The notes: generated from the sequence alone by a model not told the origin. Positions 1 through 8,538 are shown, counted from the first letter of the stretch. The stretch is 64,000 bases of DNA from Kosakonia sp. H02 (GCA_030704225.1 CP131915.1:3658001-3722000); one strand, 5' to 3'. Numbers and translations: made by a program.

Positions 1-956
1 TCGACAATGTCACCCGGCGCGAACGGTGTCAGCTCCAGCACCGGCGGCGTGGTACTGATCATCACTTGTGAATCCGTCGTGGCGGTCGCGCCCGCAGGCG
101 TGACAAGGGCAAATCGCAGCACATGCACGCCCTGAGGGAAACTGCTTAGCTCGCTGGGTGACAACCAGACACCCCAGCTTCCGTCGCCAGCAACGGTGGT
201 GGTCCAGGTCTGCCCGTTGGCGCTGATGGTCACGGTACTGCCTGCGTGTTCGGTCTCCGTCATACCACTAATAAGTTGTGGTTCGGTAGATTCGGCCAGG
301 TTGATGATGTTATCGGCCGCGATAGTATTCACTTTCAGCGTTGGGGTTACGGGCGTTTCTCCCCCGCCGTTATCACCGCCGCCATTGTCCCCACCACCGT
401 TATCACCGCCGCCATTGTCGCCACCGCCATTGTCCCCACCACCGTTGTCACCGCTGCCGTTATTGCCCCCGCTATGGCCACCACCACCCGTGCTTGCTGC
501 TGCGGCAACGCCCGCCAGCCCGGCAATGCCAGCAAGGCCACCTAACACCGCAAGGGTGGAAATTCCACCGGCACCGACCAGAGAATCAAATGCGACTTCA
601 CTGAAAGCCGGGACGATAGTTTCTGCGCTCGCCGGGCCCGCTTCTGCGGCATAGGGGAAGGCGGCATGATGAGTACCAAGCTCATCCTGGAAAATCAGTT
701 CGCTGTGCAGGCCGTCGCTATCGAGGTTAAAGAAGCTGTTGTAACGCACCGTTGAGCCATCTTTCATATGGACAATCAGGTCGTTTCCTTCGCGCTCATA
801 AAAATTAACCGACTCTTGCGAAGCATGAATGCGGACAATACTGGTTTCGGTTAAATTAACGACCCGGTCACTGCCTTGTGCATATTGCGCAACGACATTG
901 CCGGTTTTTTGATTTATGACATCTACTGAACCAGGAAGGCTATTTTGCGGGGCCAT
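1..956 (-). CDS. BapA-like giant surface adhesin, N-terminal part (runs off left edge)
   Basis: The reading frame starts at an ATG (956-954) behind a CCGAGG ribosome site and stays open to base 1, so at least 318 residues are present and the C-terminus is missing. Residues about 1-110 resemble the N-terminal 'prefix' domain of BapA/Bap-type adhesins secreted by type I systems, with a hydrophobic-acidic pattern and a DLIVHMKDG stretch. Then come an Ala/Gly-rich segment, a DNGGG linker repeat, and the start of an Ig-like repeat with the PTLKV, INLAES and ISGMTE patterns typical of bacterial Ig repeats. Such proteins anchor cells in biofilms. In Salmonella, bapA lies near smpB-ssrA, and here the gene is divergent from ssrA, which supports the call. 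The type I secretion genes would lie outside the window. Confidence 0.8.
   Translation of the reverse strand, partial: MAPQNSLPGSVDVINQKTGNVVAQYAQGSDRVVNLTETSIVRIHASQESVNFYEREGNDLIVHMKDGSTVRYNSFFNLDSDGLHSELIFQDELGTHHAAFPYAAEAGPASAETIVPAFSEVAFDSLVGAGGISTLAVLGGLAGIAGLAGVAAAASTGGGGHSGGNNGSGDNGGGDNGGGDNGGGDNGGGDNGGGDNGGGETPVTPTLKVNTIAADNIINLAESTEPQLISGMTETEHAGSTVTISANGQTWTTTVAGDGSWGVWLSPSELSSFPQGVHVLRFALVTPAGATATTDSQVMISTTPPVLELTPFAPGDIV
367..456 (-). repeat. six tandem 15-bp repeats coding the DNGGG linker
   Basis: Six consecutive 15-base units encode DNGGG (one DNGSG) inside the adhesin gene. They separate the N-terminal domain from the Ig-like repeats. Units differ by synonymous changes (ccgttatcaccgccg versus ccattgtccccacca). 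Each unit is in frame, so gain or loss of units would alter linker length without breaking the protein. Confidence 0.85.
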
Positions 957-1517
957 ATATTTACCTCGGGAGCGAAAGCAATATTAAAAGCGCCTGCCAG
1001 CGTTTATTTACGCACAGGAGACGTGAAACAAAATTAAAAGTGTCGGTGGATTTTTACTGTGCCACAAGCAAGTGAATAAAGGTTAAGTTGTTATTTTTCA
1101 TCTATTATTTTCTTTTTCAGTCAATAAACAAAATTTTACAATAAGAAAGATATAAACAACGTTTTGTAATTAGGCAAATTCTTAACTCATAAAATTAAGC
1201 AATTTTTCCCAAATACAGAATATATTCTTTTTATGATGTTTACGTTTAAGCATGGCTTAATGCGCTGCGTGGATTATTTAAATGAAAATTGAATAATCAT
1301 TGTTATAAATAGAATAAATGGAAAATGTATAATATATTAATATTTCCCTGTTAATTATCTGGTTTCTTTATCGGAATATCATTCACCGTGCAAATTATTG
1401 TCATTGAGAGCGCTGACGTGGCTGCTAACGTTGTTCACAATTTCGTCAGATAAAAACGAGAGTGATATGGACTGGCATGCCGTAGTCAAAGTTTGCTATA
1501 CTTGACGTCACACTTTT
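957..1517. other. intergenic region between the adhesin gene and ssrA
   Basis: This is 561 bases of AT-rich DNA with no convincing gene. It must hold the adhesin promoter (leftward) and the ssrA promoter (rightward, near 1497). Runs of A and T from about 1070 to 1400 are the kind of sequence bound by H-NS, but that is only an inference from composition. Confidence 0.5.
1497..1502 (+). promoter_or_regulatory. probable -10 element of the ssrA promoter
   Basis: TATACT lies 15 bases upstream of the mature tmRNA 5' end. A start 6-8 bases further on would leave a precursor leader of a few bases, as in E. coli pre-tmRNA. No good -35 hexamer is visible. Confidence 0.5.
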
Positions 1518-1881
1518 GGGGCTGATTCTGGATTCGACGGGATTCGCGAAACCCAAGGTGCATGCCGAGGGGCGGTTGGCCTCGTAAAAAGCCGCAAAAA
1601 AATAGTCGCAAACGACGAAAACTACGCTTTAGCAGCTTAATAACCTGCTGAGAGCCCTCTCTCCCTAGCCTCCGCTCTTAGGACGGGGATCAAGAGAGGT
1701 CAAACCCAAAAGAGATCGCGTGGAGACCCTGCCTGGGGTTGAAGCGTTAAAACTAATCAGGCTAGTTTGTTAGTGGCGTGTCCATCCGCAGCTGGCAAGC
1801 GAATGTAAAGATTGGACTAAGCATGTAGTACCGAGGATGTAGGAATTTCGGACGCGGGTTCAACTCCCGCCAGCTCCACCA
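1518..1881 (+). ncRNA. ssrA: transfer-messenger RNA (tmRNA)
   Basis: The sequence begins GGGGCTGATTCTGG and ends in the tRNA-like T-arm and acceptor with an encoded CCA. The 5' GGGGCUG pairs with the 3' CAGCUCC before CCA, forming the alanine-type acceptor stem. The resume reading frame runs GCA AAC GAC GAA AAC TAC GCT TTA GCA GCT (1608-1637) and is followed by two stop codons; it encodes ANDENYALAA, the enterobacterial proteolysis tag. The RNA rescues stalled ribosomes together with SmpB (not in view). The length of 364 is one base from the E. coli molecule. The 3' end is the crossover target of an island (see the repeats at 1881 and 3951). Confidence 0.98.
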
Positions 1882-1960
1882 AAATTCTCCATCGGTGATT
1901 ACCAGAGTCATCCGATGAAGTCCTGAGAGCCCGCACAGCACAAGCCTTGCGGGCTTTTTT
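1881..1960 (+). repeat. left attachment repeat (attL) at the ssrA 3' end
   Basis: Bases 1881-1915 are identical to 3951-3985, and the next 45 bases, including the terminator hairpin, differ by only a handful of substitutions. The repeat starts at the last base of the tmRNA, so this copy is the one adjoining the functional ssrA end. Confidence 0.85.
1928..1960 (+). terminator. rho-independent terminator of ssrA
   Basis: AGCCCGCA and TTGCGGGCT form a stem around ACAGCACAAGCC, followed by a six-base T run (1955-1960). Confidence 0.8.
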
Positions 1961-2059
1961 GTGTCTGCAATTTGTCCCGCGAAGTCCGAAGAGAACTGAT
2001 TAAATCCGAACCTTTTAGGCACCTTGTTAGGCACCTCATAAAGCTATATTGTTTTTGAG

Positions 2060-2431
2060 GTGCCTAAAACTATGGAAACCCGGCAATGGCAAGACAAACC
2101 TCTATCCGTTAAAGAAATCGAATCCGTCAAACCCAAAGAAGCGGGCTACGTTCTCTATGATGGTGATGGCCTTGAGCTACTCATCAAATCCAGCGGGAGC
2201 AAAATCTGGCAGTTTCGCTACATTCGCCCACTTATCAAGAAAAGTGCGAAGAAGAGCATAGGCCCCTACCCGTCAGTTACCCTTGCCGATGCAAGACACA
2301 ACCTGGCGCTAAAAGAAGAAAGTAACGGCGACTGGCTGCCGAAGTGTCATGAACCCGTAACGAGACAACCCAACCTGACCGGCAATCGCCGGTCTTTTTT
2401 TGCCTGCCAAACACTCACGGTGAAGAGTTAA
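2060..2431 (+). pseudogene. truncated P4-type tyrosine integrase
   Basis: The first roughly 90 residues match the N-terminal arm-binding domain (DUF4102 type) of P4-family integrases: LSVKEIESVKPKE, a YVLYDGDGLELLI strand, IWQFRY, and GPYPSVTLADAR. Translation can start at GTG 2060 or ATG 2072. After about base 2325 the similarity ends and a terminator-like hairpin interrupts the frame. The core-binding and catalytic domains, with the Arg-His-Arg-Tyr residues, are missing from this window. The position directly beside attL and the direction away from ssrA are those of an island integrase. It is a fragment; residual DNA-binding activity cannot be excluded. Confidence 0.85.
2377..2402 (+). terminator. 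hairpin terminator inside the integrase remnant
   Basis: GACCGGC-AATC-GCCGGTC followed by seven or more T. It was probably brought next to the integrase fragment by the deletion, and it would insulate the cargo genes from upstream transcription. Confidence 0.75.
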
Positions 2432-2690
2432 CTGTTCACTCTTCACAGACCATACACTTAATATCGGATTGAAAATAAAAACAAAAACCACTTAGTGAAC
2501 AGTATGACCAGTTAAACCAAAAAAAAGAATTTTTATGCTCTGTTCGAAACACAGCAAAAGCTTAGTTGCAGTAACTAAGGGAACTCCGAATAACCGGTTT
2601 CGTTTCACAAATCACGTACCGTTTGCTTAGCAAAAAAACAGACTGTAAGTATCATTGGGAACATATCAATTCGTCATGATGAGATGCTGA

Positions 2691-3449
2691 ATGGGATTCA
2701 CATACCCAGCTGTCGCTGGAGCAATGCAGAATGATCAGAGAGCCTTTTCTGCGGCTCTGGCCTCGCTGCAAGGAACGGCATCAAACTTTGCCGCGCATTG
2801 TATTCAGGACTCTCGTGTCAGAGAGCAATATTTGCGTGATATTCAAAAGATGTCTGCCGAGTTTGTTCGTGCAGTTGAAAGCGGGAAAATGTCTCCCCGG
2901 GAAGCCGCCACGTTAGCCTCTCAAATGCGTAACGAGATACTGGATCTTTCACGGCTAAGAAACAGCCCTGTCGGTAGAGCGTATGCGAAAAAGCTAAAAC
3001 CATCGGGGCGCACGATGGCTGACCTGACCGAACATTACGCCACTAAGATGTTTCAGCAACCTTTCGAGTCTCTATCAGAAAGGCAGCAGGCCACAATCTT
3101 TAAAGAAATGATCCAGTCGGCTGGACGTGACAGGGGCGCTGTATCGGGTATCGCTAAAACATTGAGTGTTGCCGGTAAGCGTGTTCTCTTCGTCTCTTTC
3201 GCTGTCGCCGCTTATGAAGTTTATCAGGCGGAAGATAAAACCACCGAAACGATGCATCAAGGTGCTATAGCCACCGCTGGAATTGCTGGAGGATGGGGAG
3301 CCGGTGCTGCGGTGGTCGCAACAGGCGTTTGTGCAGCAACAGCGCCTGTTTGCATTGGTGTTGCGGCATTAGTGGGAGGAATTCTCGCATCGGTCGGAAC
3401 AGACCTCCTGTTCGGAACCCTGTATGTTTCGCCGCAGGGGAGAAACTAA
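2691..3449 (+). CDS. hypothetical protein with a glycine-rich hydrophobic C-terminus; possible pore-forming toxin
   Basis: I do not recognise a named family. The 252-residue protein has a helical, charged N-terminal two thirds (residues 1-160), a short hydrophobic helix (165-180), and a long Gly/Ala-rich hydrophobic segment at 191-245 with glycine-zipper spacing, ending in a short tail. There is no signal peptide. Glycine-zipper membrane segments occur in several pore-forming antibacterial effectors, and the next gene follows after one base, which is the usual arrangement of toxin and immunity genes. That function is an inference from architecture and context. The ribosome site before ATG 2691 is weak, so the start is uncertain. 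It is island cargo. Confidence 0.6.
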   Translation: MGFTYPAVAGAMQNDQRAFSAALASLQGTASNFAAHCIQDSRVREQYLRDIQKMSAEFVRAVESGKMSPREAATLASQMRNEILDLSRLRNSPVGRAYAKKLKPSGRTMADLTEHYATKMFQQPFESLSERQQATIFKEMIQSAGRDRGAVSGIAKTLSVAGKRVLFVSFAVAAYEVYQAEDKTTETMHQGAIATAGIAGGWGAGAAVVATGVCAATAPVCIGVAALVGGILASVGTDLLFGTLYVSPQGRN

Positions 3450-3450
3450 T

Positions 3451-3837
3451 ATGCACCTGACAGAAGCCCAACTGGTGAACCGTGTCCCTGTCTGGCACGC
3501 ATTATCCGAGCTTTTTACCGGGCGCGAACTCCAGGACTACGACTACCGCTGGATAGCGCAGAGATTGAAGGAGTCCGGTTTAAGCCGGGAAGAGATATTC
3601 AGGATTCTGGATGAGGAAGTTGCCCCTGCCCTACAGGCCAACCTTCTCTACAACCCAACGCCGGTCATGGATGGTTGGACAGAAGAAGATGTTAAGCGGC
3701 TCGTAACGGAGTACGTGACCAAGAAGCCGACAATTATCGAGCGCGTTATTCCTGCCCGCTTGCTGCTAAAACAGCGACGCAAACACATTCAGGGCGAACT
3801 AAACAAGCTTTCCGCCGAGCTGGATAAATGCTCCTGA
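3451..3837 (+). CDS. small soluble protein, DUF7079-like; possible immunity partner
   Basis: The chosen ATG at 3451 sits behind a GGGGAG site one base after the previous stop codon; a longer in-frame start at 3424 would overlap the upstream gene and lacks such a site. The 128 residues begin MHLTEAQLVNRVPVWHALSELF and go on with LQDYDYRWIAQRL and EEIFRILDEEVAPALQANL. I associate this pattern with the small uncharacterised DUF7079 family, from memory. It is acidic in the first half and basic in the last 40 residues, and predicted cytoplasmic. Tight coupling to the putative membrane-active upstream protein makes an immunity or chaperone role plausible but unproven. Confidence 0.6.
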   Translation: MHLTEAQLVNRVPVWHALSELFTGRELQDYDYRWIAQRLKESGLSREEIFRILDEEVAPALQANLLYNPTPVMDGWTEEDVKRLVTEYVTKKPTIIERVIPARLLLKQRRKHIQGELNKLSAELDKCS

Positions 3838-3950
3838 AAGGGTCTTAAGCGAAGCGATTGGTATACGCTTAGGTATACATTTGAAATCTGAATTCATTAA
3901 AAACATTTAAATTCAGCTAGTTAAAAGAAAGATTCAGACTCCGCCAGCCC

Positions 3951-4030
3951 AAAATTCTCCATCGGTGATTACCAGAGTCATCCGACGAGGTCCTAAGAGC
4001 CCGCACGGCGCAAGCCCTGCGGGCTTTTTT
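3951..4030 (+). repeat. right attachment repeat (attR)
   Basis: The first 35 bases are identical to 1881-1915. The upstream flank (ccgccagccc) is a decayed copy of the ssrA 3' end lacking the CCA. The repeat includes a hairpin, GCCCGCA to TGCGGGC plus six T, at about 3999-4030. Confidence 0.85.
3998..4030 (+). terminator. second copy of the ssrA-type terminator
   Basis: AGCCCGCA and TGCGGGCT flank CGGCGCAAGCCC and are followed by TTTTTT. It lies between the island and the leftward dgoA gene. The T run is on the + strand, so it would stop transcription coming out of the island. Confidence 0.7.
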
Positions 4031-4051
4031 GTGTCCTCAATCGCTATCAAC

Positions 4052-4666
4052 TCATTCCATTTTACGCCAGGCCGCGATAAAGGCCTGTGCCTGCTCACGC
4101 GTACGCCCGACCGGTTGGCCTGCGCGATAGAGATCGCTCCCCAGCCCTGCGCCTGCGCATCCGGCCTGTAACCAGCTGGCAAGATTTTCCGGCGTCACGC
4201 CGCCCACGGCCATTACCGGCACGTCCGGCGGTAACACCGCCTTGAGGGAGTGAATATACCCAGGGCCAAAAGTGGACGAAGGAAAGATTTTTAGTATCTG
4301 CGCGCCGCTCTCTATGGCAGTAAAAGCTTCAGTCGCAGTCGCGCAGCCTGCGCAAACGGTCATGCCATGCGTCCTGGCGCGGCGAATCACTTGCGCGCAG
4401 GTATTGGGCGTAACCACCAGCCTTCCGCCCACGGCGGCCAGCGCATCCACCTGTCCGGGCTGCAATACCGTTCCGGCACCAAATAAACCCGCATTCCCGA
4501 ACTGTTTGACCACACGGGCAATACTCTCCTCCCAGCCTGGAGAATTCGTCGGGATCTCTATCGCCGTAAACCCTTCCTCCAGAAGTGCGCCGACGTGATC
4601 CAGCACCTCTTCTGGCCTGATCCCGCGCAGAATGGCGATCAATGGAACATCAATTCCCCAGGTCAT
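4052..4666 (-). CDS. dgoA: 2-dehydro-3-deoxy-6-phosphogalactonate aldolase
   Basis: The enzyme cleaves 2-dehydro-3-deoxy-6-phosphogalactonate to pyruvate and glyceraldehyde 3-phosphate, the last step of the De Ley-Doudoroff galactonate route. The 204-residue length matches E. coli DgoA (205). The KDPG-aldolase signatures are present: LIAILRG near residue 10, catalytic Glu37 in AIEIP, GAGTVL at 63-68, TPN at 86-88, Schiff-base Lys126 in LKIFPSS, and the GGVTPEN and AGLGSDLY phosphate-binding loops. It is the last gene of the operon and its start overlaps the end of dgoK by 17 bases, implying translational coupling. Confidence 0.95.
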   Translation of the reverse strand: MTWGIDVPLIAILRGIRPEEVLDHVGALLEEGFTAIEIPTNSPGWEESIARVVKQFGNAGLFGAGTVLQPGQVDALAAVGGRLVVTPNTCAQVIRRARTHGMTVCAGCATATEAFTAIESGAQILKIFPSSTFGPGYIHSLKAVLPPDVPVMAVGGVTPENLASWLQAGCAGAGLGSDLYRAGQPVGRTREQAQAFIAAWRKME

Positions 4667-5528
4667 TCACAATACTCCTTATTCCCTGTTGAAACGCGAC
4701 ATCGCCTGCCAGGAGATCCGCGTTAACGCCAAGAAAGTTCAACGCCGTGAGATAGCGCGCCCCCAGTTGCGGGCTGGCGACAATAGACACGCGATGCGCC
4801 TCAAGTTGCCCATAAAGACGACGCATCTGCGCGATCTCCGCGCCAATTAATAACCCCGACAGTTGCTCGCTCACCGCCTCCCGCGCCTGTTGTCCAAGAA
4901 TATAAGCGGCGCGCACCTCAAACAGACGCGGCAAAAGATCGCCACCGTGCAGGGTTTGATTAAGTGCATCAATGAATATCTGCTGATCCGTTATCTGTAG
5001 CGGTAAGTCCTGGCCAATCAGCGAGTGGTTAAGTAACAGATGATGCAACTCCCCGGTCATTACCGTGGAAAAACGCTGCAAACGCCCTTCTTCAACCCGC
5101 GCCCATTTACAGTGCGTTCCCGGCATCACATACAGGGAAGCGGGAACCTGCTGCCACGCCCCCAGCAATTGAGTCTCCTCACCTCGCATAATATTGCAGC
5201 GATCGCCGCCGACGCTGACGCCAGGCACGATCCACACATTTTCCTCGATGCGGGTCAGCATGCTGGCGATATCGGTAAGCCTTAACGGGCAAGGCAAATA
5301 AGGCACATTGCACCAGCCCTGAGCACTTCCGACCATACCTGCCATGATGATCGGCACTTGCCTCTCCCAGCCCTCAGTAATGCTGGTTAAAATATCGCGG
5401 GGATGACGCCCGGCAAGGCGTGTGATGCCCGCCTCCTGCTGGCGGCTGTCGGTACAAACACCGTGCTGATAGCGCCAGGCACGCAGGTGGGTCGAGCCCC
5501 AGTCAATCGCAATATAATTTGTTGTCAC
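4650..5528 (-). CDS. dgoK: 2-dehydro-3-deoxygalactonokinase
   Basis: It phosphorylates 2-dehydro-3-deoxygalactonate at C6 with ATP, supplying the substrate of DgoA. I chose GTG 5528 because an AGGAG site lies just upstream and it gives 292 residues, the E. coli DgoK length; the frame is open further upstream but that part is not DgoK-like. The ASKHA-fold phosphate-1 motif IAIDWGSTHLRAW is at the N-terminus, with VMPGTHCKW and MTGELH motifs in the middle and GLLIGAE near residue 230. The gap to the upstream enolase-superfamily gene is 73 bases. Confidence 0.93.
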   Translation of the reverse strand: MTTNYIAIDWGSTHLRAWRYQHGVCTDSRQQEAGITRLAGRHPRDILTSITEGWERQVPIIMAGMVGSAQGWCNVPYLPCPLRLTDIASMLTRIEENVWIVPGVSVGGDRCNIMRGEETQLLGAWQQVPASLYVMPGTHCKWARVEEGRLQRFSTVMTGELHHLLLNHSLIGQDLPLQITDQQIFIDALNQTLHGGDLLPRLFEVRAAYILGQQAREAVSEQLSGLLIGAEIAQMRRLYGQLEAHRVSIVASPQLGARYLTALNFLGVNADLLAGDVAFQQGIRSIVNDLGN

Positions 5529-5601
5529 GCTGTAGCGCTCCTGCTCAAGCGCTGATTGCCTTTCGCCAAACCCGCAATCAGCGCTCCCTACCCAAGGGAA
5601 C

Positions 5602-6732
5602 TTACCGTTTAAAAAACGCCAGCGCGTCGCGGTTGATTTCAATTCCCAGCCCCGGCCCTGAAGGGATCGTGACGACACCGCGATGATGAGTAATCGGGGT
5701 TTGCAGGATAGCCTGACGTACAGGATGTTCGGTCTGATCAAATTCCAGTAATGGCTGGGCGGGCGATAACGAGACCGGTGTATGCGTCGGCACCATGGCT
5801 ATCCATTGCAATGACGCGGCGATACCCACCCCGCTGCCCCAAACGTGGGGATTGGTGCGGATACCAAACGCCTGCGCCATATCCGAGATTTTTTTGCACT
5901 CCGTTAATCCCCCCGCCGCGCAAATATCCGGCTGGATAATGTCCATCGCCTCACTGACCAGCACGTTTTTAAAACCGTAGCGGGTAAACTCACACTCCCC
6001 TCCCGCCAGCGGAATGGTGGTTGCCGCTTTCACGCGCTGATACCCCCGCAAATCTTCTGGCGGCACCGGCTCCTCAAACCACGCAATATCAAACTGCTCG
6101 ATTTTCTGCGCCAGTTTAATGGCGGCCACCGTATCATAGGCGTGGTTGGCATCGACCATAAGCGCGATATCAGGCCCAATGGCTTCCCGGATGGCGCGGG
6201 TAACGGTGTAATCTTCCTCCACGCCAAAACCCACTTTGAGTTTCATCGCCGTAAAGCCCTGCTCAACGTAACTGAGCGCCTCTTCCACCAGATAGTCCAC
6301 CGCATCACCGCTATCCCGACGATAAAGCCCGGTCGCGTAGGCCTGAACCTCGCTACGCATCTGGCCTCCCAATAGCTGCCAGGCTGGCGCGTTGAAATAT
6401 TTGCCGCGAATATCCCACAGGGCGATATCAATGCCGCTCAGGCCTTCAATCAGTAAGCCCTTCTGACCATGATCCCGCAGCCGGGCATAGAGATCCTGCC
6501 AAAGAAACTCACCGTTTAGCGGATCGCTGCCGATGATCATACTTCCCAACTCGTCCACCACTGCTTTTGTCATGCGGGCCGGGCCGTAGCACTCTCCCCA
6601 GCCGCTAATCCCCTCGTCCGTTTCGATTTCCACAAGCATAGCGGTGCGGGTATCGTAACGTGCGCGTGAGTAGGAAAACGGCTGGCTGAGTTTTGCCGTC
6701 AATAAATGAGTCGTAACACCGGTAATTTTCAT
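5602..6732 (-). CDS. enolase-superfamily sugar-acid enzyme, D-galactarolactone cycloisomerase-like
   Basis: This 376-residue protein belongs to the mandelate racemase subgroup. Predicted metal ligands are Asp194, Glu220 (WFEEPV) and Glu246 (AGGE); the catalytic pair is Lys166 (KLK motif, 164-166) and His296 (PHVWG). The numbering and the C-terminal GPGLGIEINRDAL match Agrobacterium galactarolactone cycloisomerase (Gci) as I remember it, much better than E. coli galactonate dehydratase DgoD. Gci opens D-galactaro-1,4-lactone to a 3-deoxy-2-keto-hexarate. With dgoK and dgoA next to it, a dehydratase making 2-dehydro-3-deoxygalactonate is also possible. Start ATG 6732; residues upstream in frame belong to the neighbouring gene's coding region. 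Confidence 0.8.
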   Translation of the reverse strand: MKITGVTTHLLTAKLSQPFSYSRARYDTRTAMLVEIETDEGISGWGECYGPARMTKAVVDELGSMIIGSDPLNGEFLWQDLYARLRDHGQKGLLIEGLSGIDIALWDIRGKYFNAPAWQLLGGQMRSEVQAYATGLYRRDSGDAVDYLVEEALSYVEQGFTAMKLKVGFGVEEDYTVTRAIREAIGPDIALMVDANHAYDTVAAIKLAQKIEQFDIAWFEEPVPPEDLRGYQRVKAATTIPLAGGECEFTRYGFKNVLVSEAMDIIQPDICAAGGLTECKKISDMAQAFGIRTNPHVWGSGVGIAASLQWIAMVPTHTPVSLSPAQPLLEFDQTEHPVRQAILQTPITHHRGVVTIPSGPGLGIEINRDALAFFKR

Positions 6733-6752
6733 TTTGTCCTCTCTTGTGGCGC

Positions 6753-8534
6753 TCAGCGTTTTGGCGAAAGCATATCGTGCATGACCCGACCATCCAGCGT
6801 ATCCAGCGGCAGCCCCAGTAAATGCGCAATCGTTGCCGCCGGATCGGTCATATTCCACGGACCCTGATTCTGCCGATCGCGGTAGTAGCCCGGTCGGACA
6901 TCAGCGCCGTACATCAGCAAAGCGCCGTAGTTATTCGACAGCGTAGTTTCAGCGGTCGGCTTTTGCGGGCCGTGATTGGCTCCGGGCACTTCTACCGGGC
7001 AAATATCCTCCCCGTCCTGGCTGACTCCCCAGACAAAACCGGCGTTGTAGGCGAAAATGATGTCACCCGCGCACGGGCCCCAAAAACCAATCCCGACGGC
7101 ATCTTGTTTCAACAGAGCCAGGCTGACCGCATTGCGCGCAACGCCATTCTCCTGCACCTGCCAGCTACCCAGCGCGAGCAGCGTCCGGGCGCATACCGCG
7201 TCATACTCCTGCTGGCTGACAATACCGGCGGCTTCTCTTCCGGCGAGGTTGACAAAAATCTCCAGGCCACCGCGTTCATCTTTGAGATAGACCTGGCTGC
7301 GGGACATGTCCGGTTGCCCCTGTTCATCCAGCACCACCAGATGATGTTTAGCCAGGTAGCGGTAGATATCGCACATATAGCTATTCGGCACGGCCCCGTG
7401 ATCGGAAGCCAGCATCAGCACGGTCTCGTCATCCATTTCGTGCATCAATTTCGCCATCGTCCGATCCAGAACCTGGTAACACTGGCGCATCACATCGTCA
7501 TACTTGGCCGCCTGCGACGGGTCATAAAAAGGCGACGCAGGATCGCACTGGCCCAGGCAGTTATGATGAGACTCATCGATCAAACGATGCACAGTCGCCC
7601 ATAAGGCGTAATTTTTTTGTTGGGTAAGCGCAAGCGCACTGTCCGCCAGCCACAGCGACTGCTCTTCCGCCTCCTGCAAGGTGGCTTGCAGGTAATCCTC
7701 CTCCGGCGAGGCTTTAACGACCCATTTACTGTAAAACGGCGCGGTGTTGGTGATTGCAGGTTGTGAGGAGAGCTGCTGGCTGTCCGTCACCTGGCTTTGC
7801 AGGATTTCTACCTCATTATTTTCAGGATCAAACACCCCCGGGAAAAAGCGCACCTTTGCCGTACGCTCTCCAGACGTGAAGGTCAGCCAGCGGCTCCACG
7901 CGCCCGGCGTCAGTTCAAGGGTCTGATCTGCCAGGTGCAGCACCGGCTTGCCCTGCTGGCTGGTCAGCGTCACGGTCATGTTTTCGCCGTTGTTACCCTG
8001 CATGGTGAACTGATAACCATCATTGTGCGGCGTTAAGGGCTGCCATGCGCCTTTATCGTGGTAAGCCAGGGCGGACGTGGGCGGCCAGCCCAGTTTTTGT
8101 TTTTTCACCTGCTTGTTACCGGTGTGGGCTTCGTAGCGGGTGGTATAGCCCATAGGTTTGAAGATTTCGCCAGGCCAGGGCGCGCTGCGGCCCCAATAGG
8201 GCGCAAAGCTGAAATGTTCTTTATCCGCCGTAATACTTTCAGGAAAGTGGACCAGCGCGGCACGCAGGCCATGGTGACTCATCTGCCCAAGCAGGTTACC
8301 CGTATGCTGGTTATCCTGAGGCATTCCCTGCCCTACCCATGATGTTCCCACCGCCTGCCCGGCCATAAATGTCACCCAGTTGATATCTCCCCAGGCAGAA
8401 ATAAAGGGAAGTAATTCGGTCGCAGCACCGCGTTCCAGCATCTGTGCTATCGCCGGTAAGCTTCCTTCCCGGGCATAACGTTGCAGCAACGGCATGGATA
8501 ACCCATCGACGCCAAAAATAATCACTTTTCGCAT
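6753..8534 (-). CDS. alkaline phosphatase superfamily protein (type I phosphodiesterase/nucleotide pyrophosphatase family)
   Basis: The start ATG at 8534 follows an AGGAG site four bases after the GntR gene's stop and gives 593 residues. Family metal-binding motifs are visible: Asp10 in FGVDGLS, a candidate Thr nucleophile in NWVTFMAG near residue 60, an Asp-His pair in ASDHGAVPNS, and His in PGANHGP. No signal peptide is visible, so it should act in the cytoplasm. Enzymes of this family hydrolyse phosphodiesters, phosphomonoesters, sulfates or phosphonates. Its place in the middle of a galactonate-type operon suggests that the imported compound is esterified, but the substrate is unknown. 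The stop is 20 bases from the next start. Confidence 0.8.
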   Translation of the reverse strand: MRKVIIFGVDGLSMPLLQRYAREGSLPAIAQMLERGAATELLPFISAWGDINWVTFMAGQAVGTSWVGQGMPQDNQHTGNLLGQMSHHGLRAALVHFPESITADKEHFSFAPYWGRSAPWPGEIFKPMGYTTRYEAHTGNKQVKKQKLGWPPTSALAYHDKGAWQPLTPHNDGYQFTMQGNNGENMTVTLTSQQGKPVLHLADQTLELTPGAWSRWLTFTSGERTAKVRFFPGVFDPENNEVEILQSQVTDSQQLSSQPAITNTAPFYSKWVVKASPEEDYLQATLQEAEEQSLWLADSALALTQQKNYALWATVHRLIDESHHNCLGQCDPASPFYDPSQAAKYDDVMRQCYQVLDRTMAKLMHEMDDETVLMLASDHGAVPNSYMCDIYRYLAKHHLVVLDEQGQPDMSRSQVYLKDERGGLEIFVNLAGREAAGIVSQQEYDAVCARTLLALGSWQVQENGVARNAVSLALLKQDAVGIGFWGPCAGDIIFAYNAGFVWGVSQDGEDICPVEVPGANHGPQKPTAETTLSNNYGALLMYGADVRPGYYRDRQNQGPWNMTDPAATIAHLLGLPLDTLDGRVMHDMLSPKR

Positions 8535-8538
8535 GACT

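Larger units (their letters stand above)
1881..3985. mobile_element. remnant of a genomic island integrated at the 3' end of ssrA
   Basis: A 35-bp perfect direct repeat at 1881-1915 and 3951-3985 continues as about 90% similar sequence through the downstream terminator (to 1960 and 4030). The segment between is 2.07 kb. It starts with the N-terminal part of a P4-family tyrosine integrase pointing away from ssrA, as in typical tmRNA or tRNA islands, then carries two cargo genes. The integrase is cut after roughly 90 residues, so the element is a deletion remnant that cannot move by itself. Integration at ssrA by such integrases is well established; loss of most of the island is inferred. Confidence 0.85.

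Noticed and set aside
196..654. Rightward frame of 152 codons rich in Pro and Leu
   Set aside because: It is antisense to the adhesin gene and its SPPPL repeats are the complement of the DNGGG-coding repeats.
1762..2034. Leftward frame of 90 codons over the tmRNA 3' end
   Set aside because: It overlaps the certain ssrA gene and its terminator.
6822..7604. Rightward frame of 260 codons
   Set aside because: It is antisense to the phosphodiesterase-like gene and shows no domain pattern.
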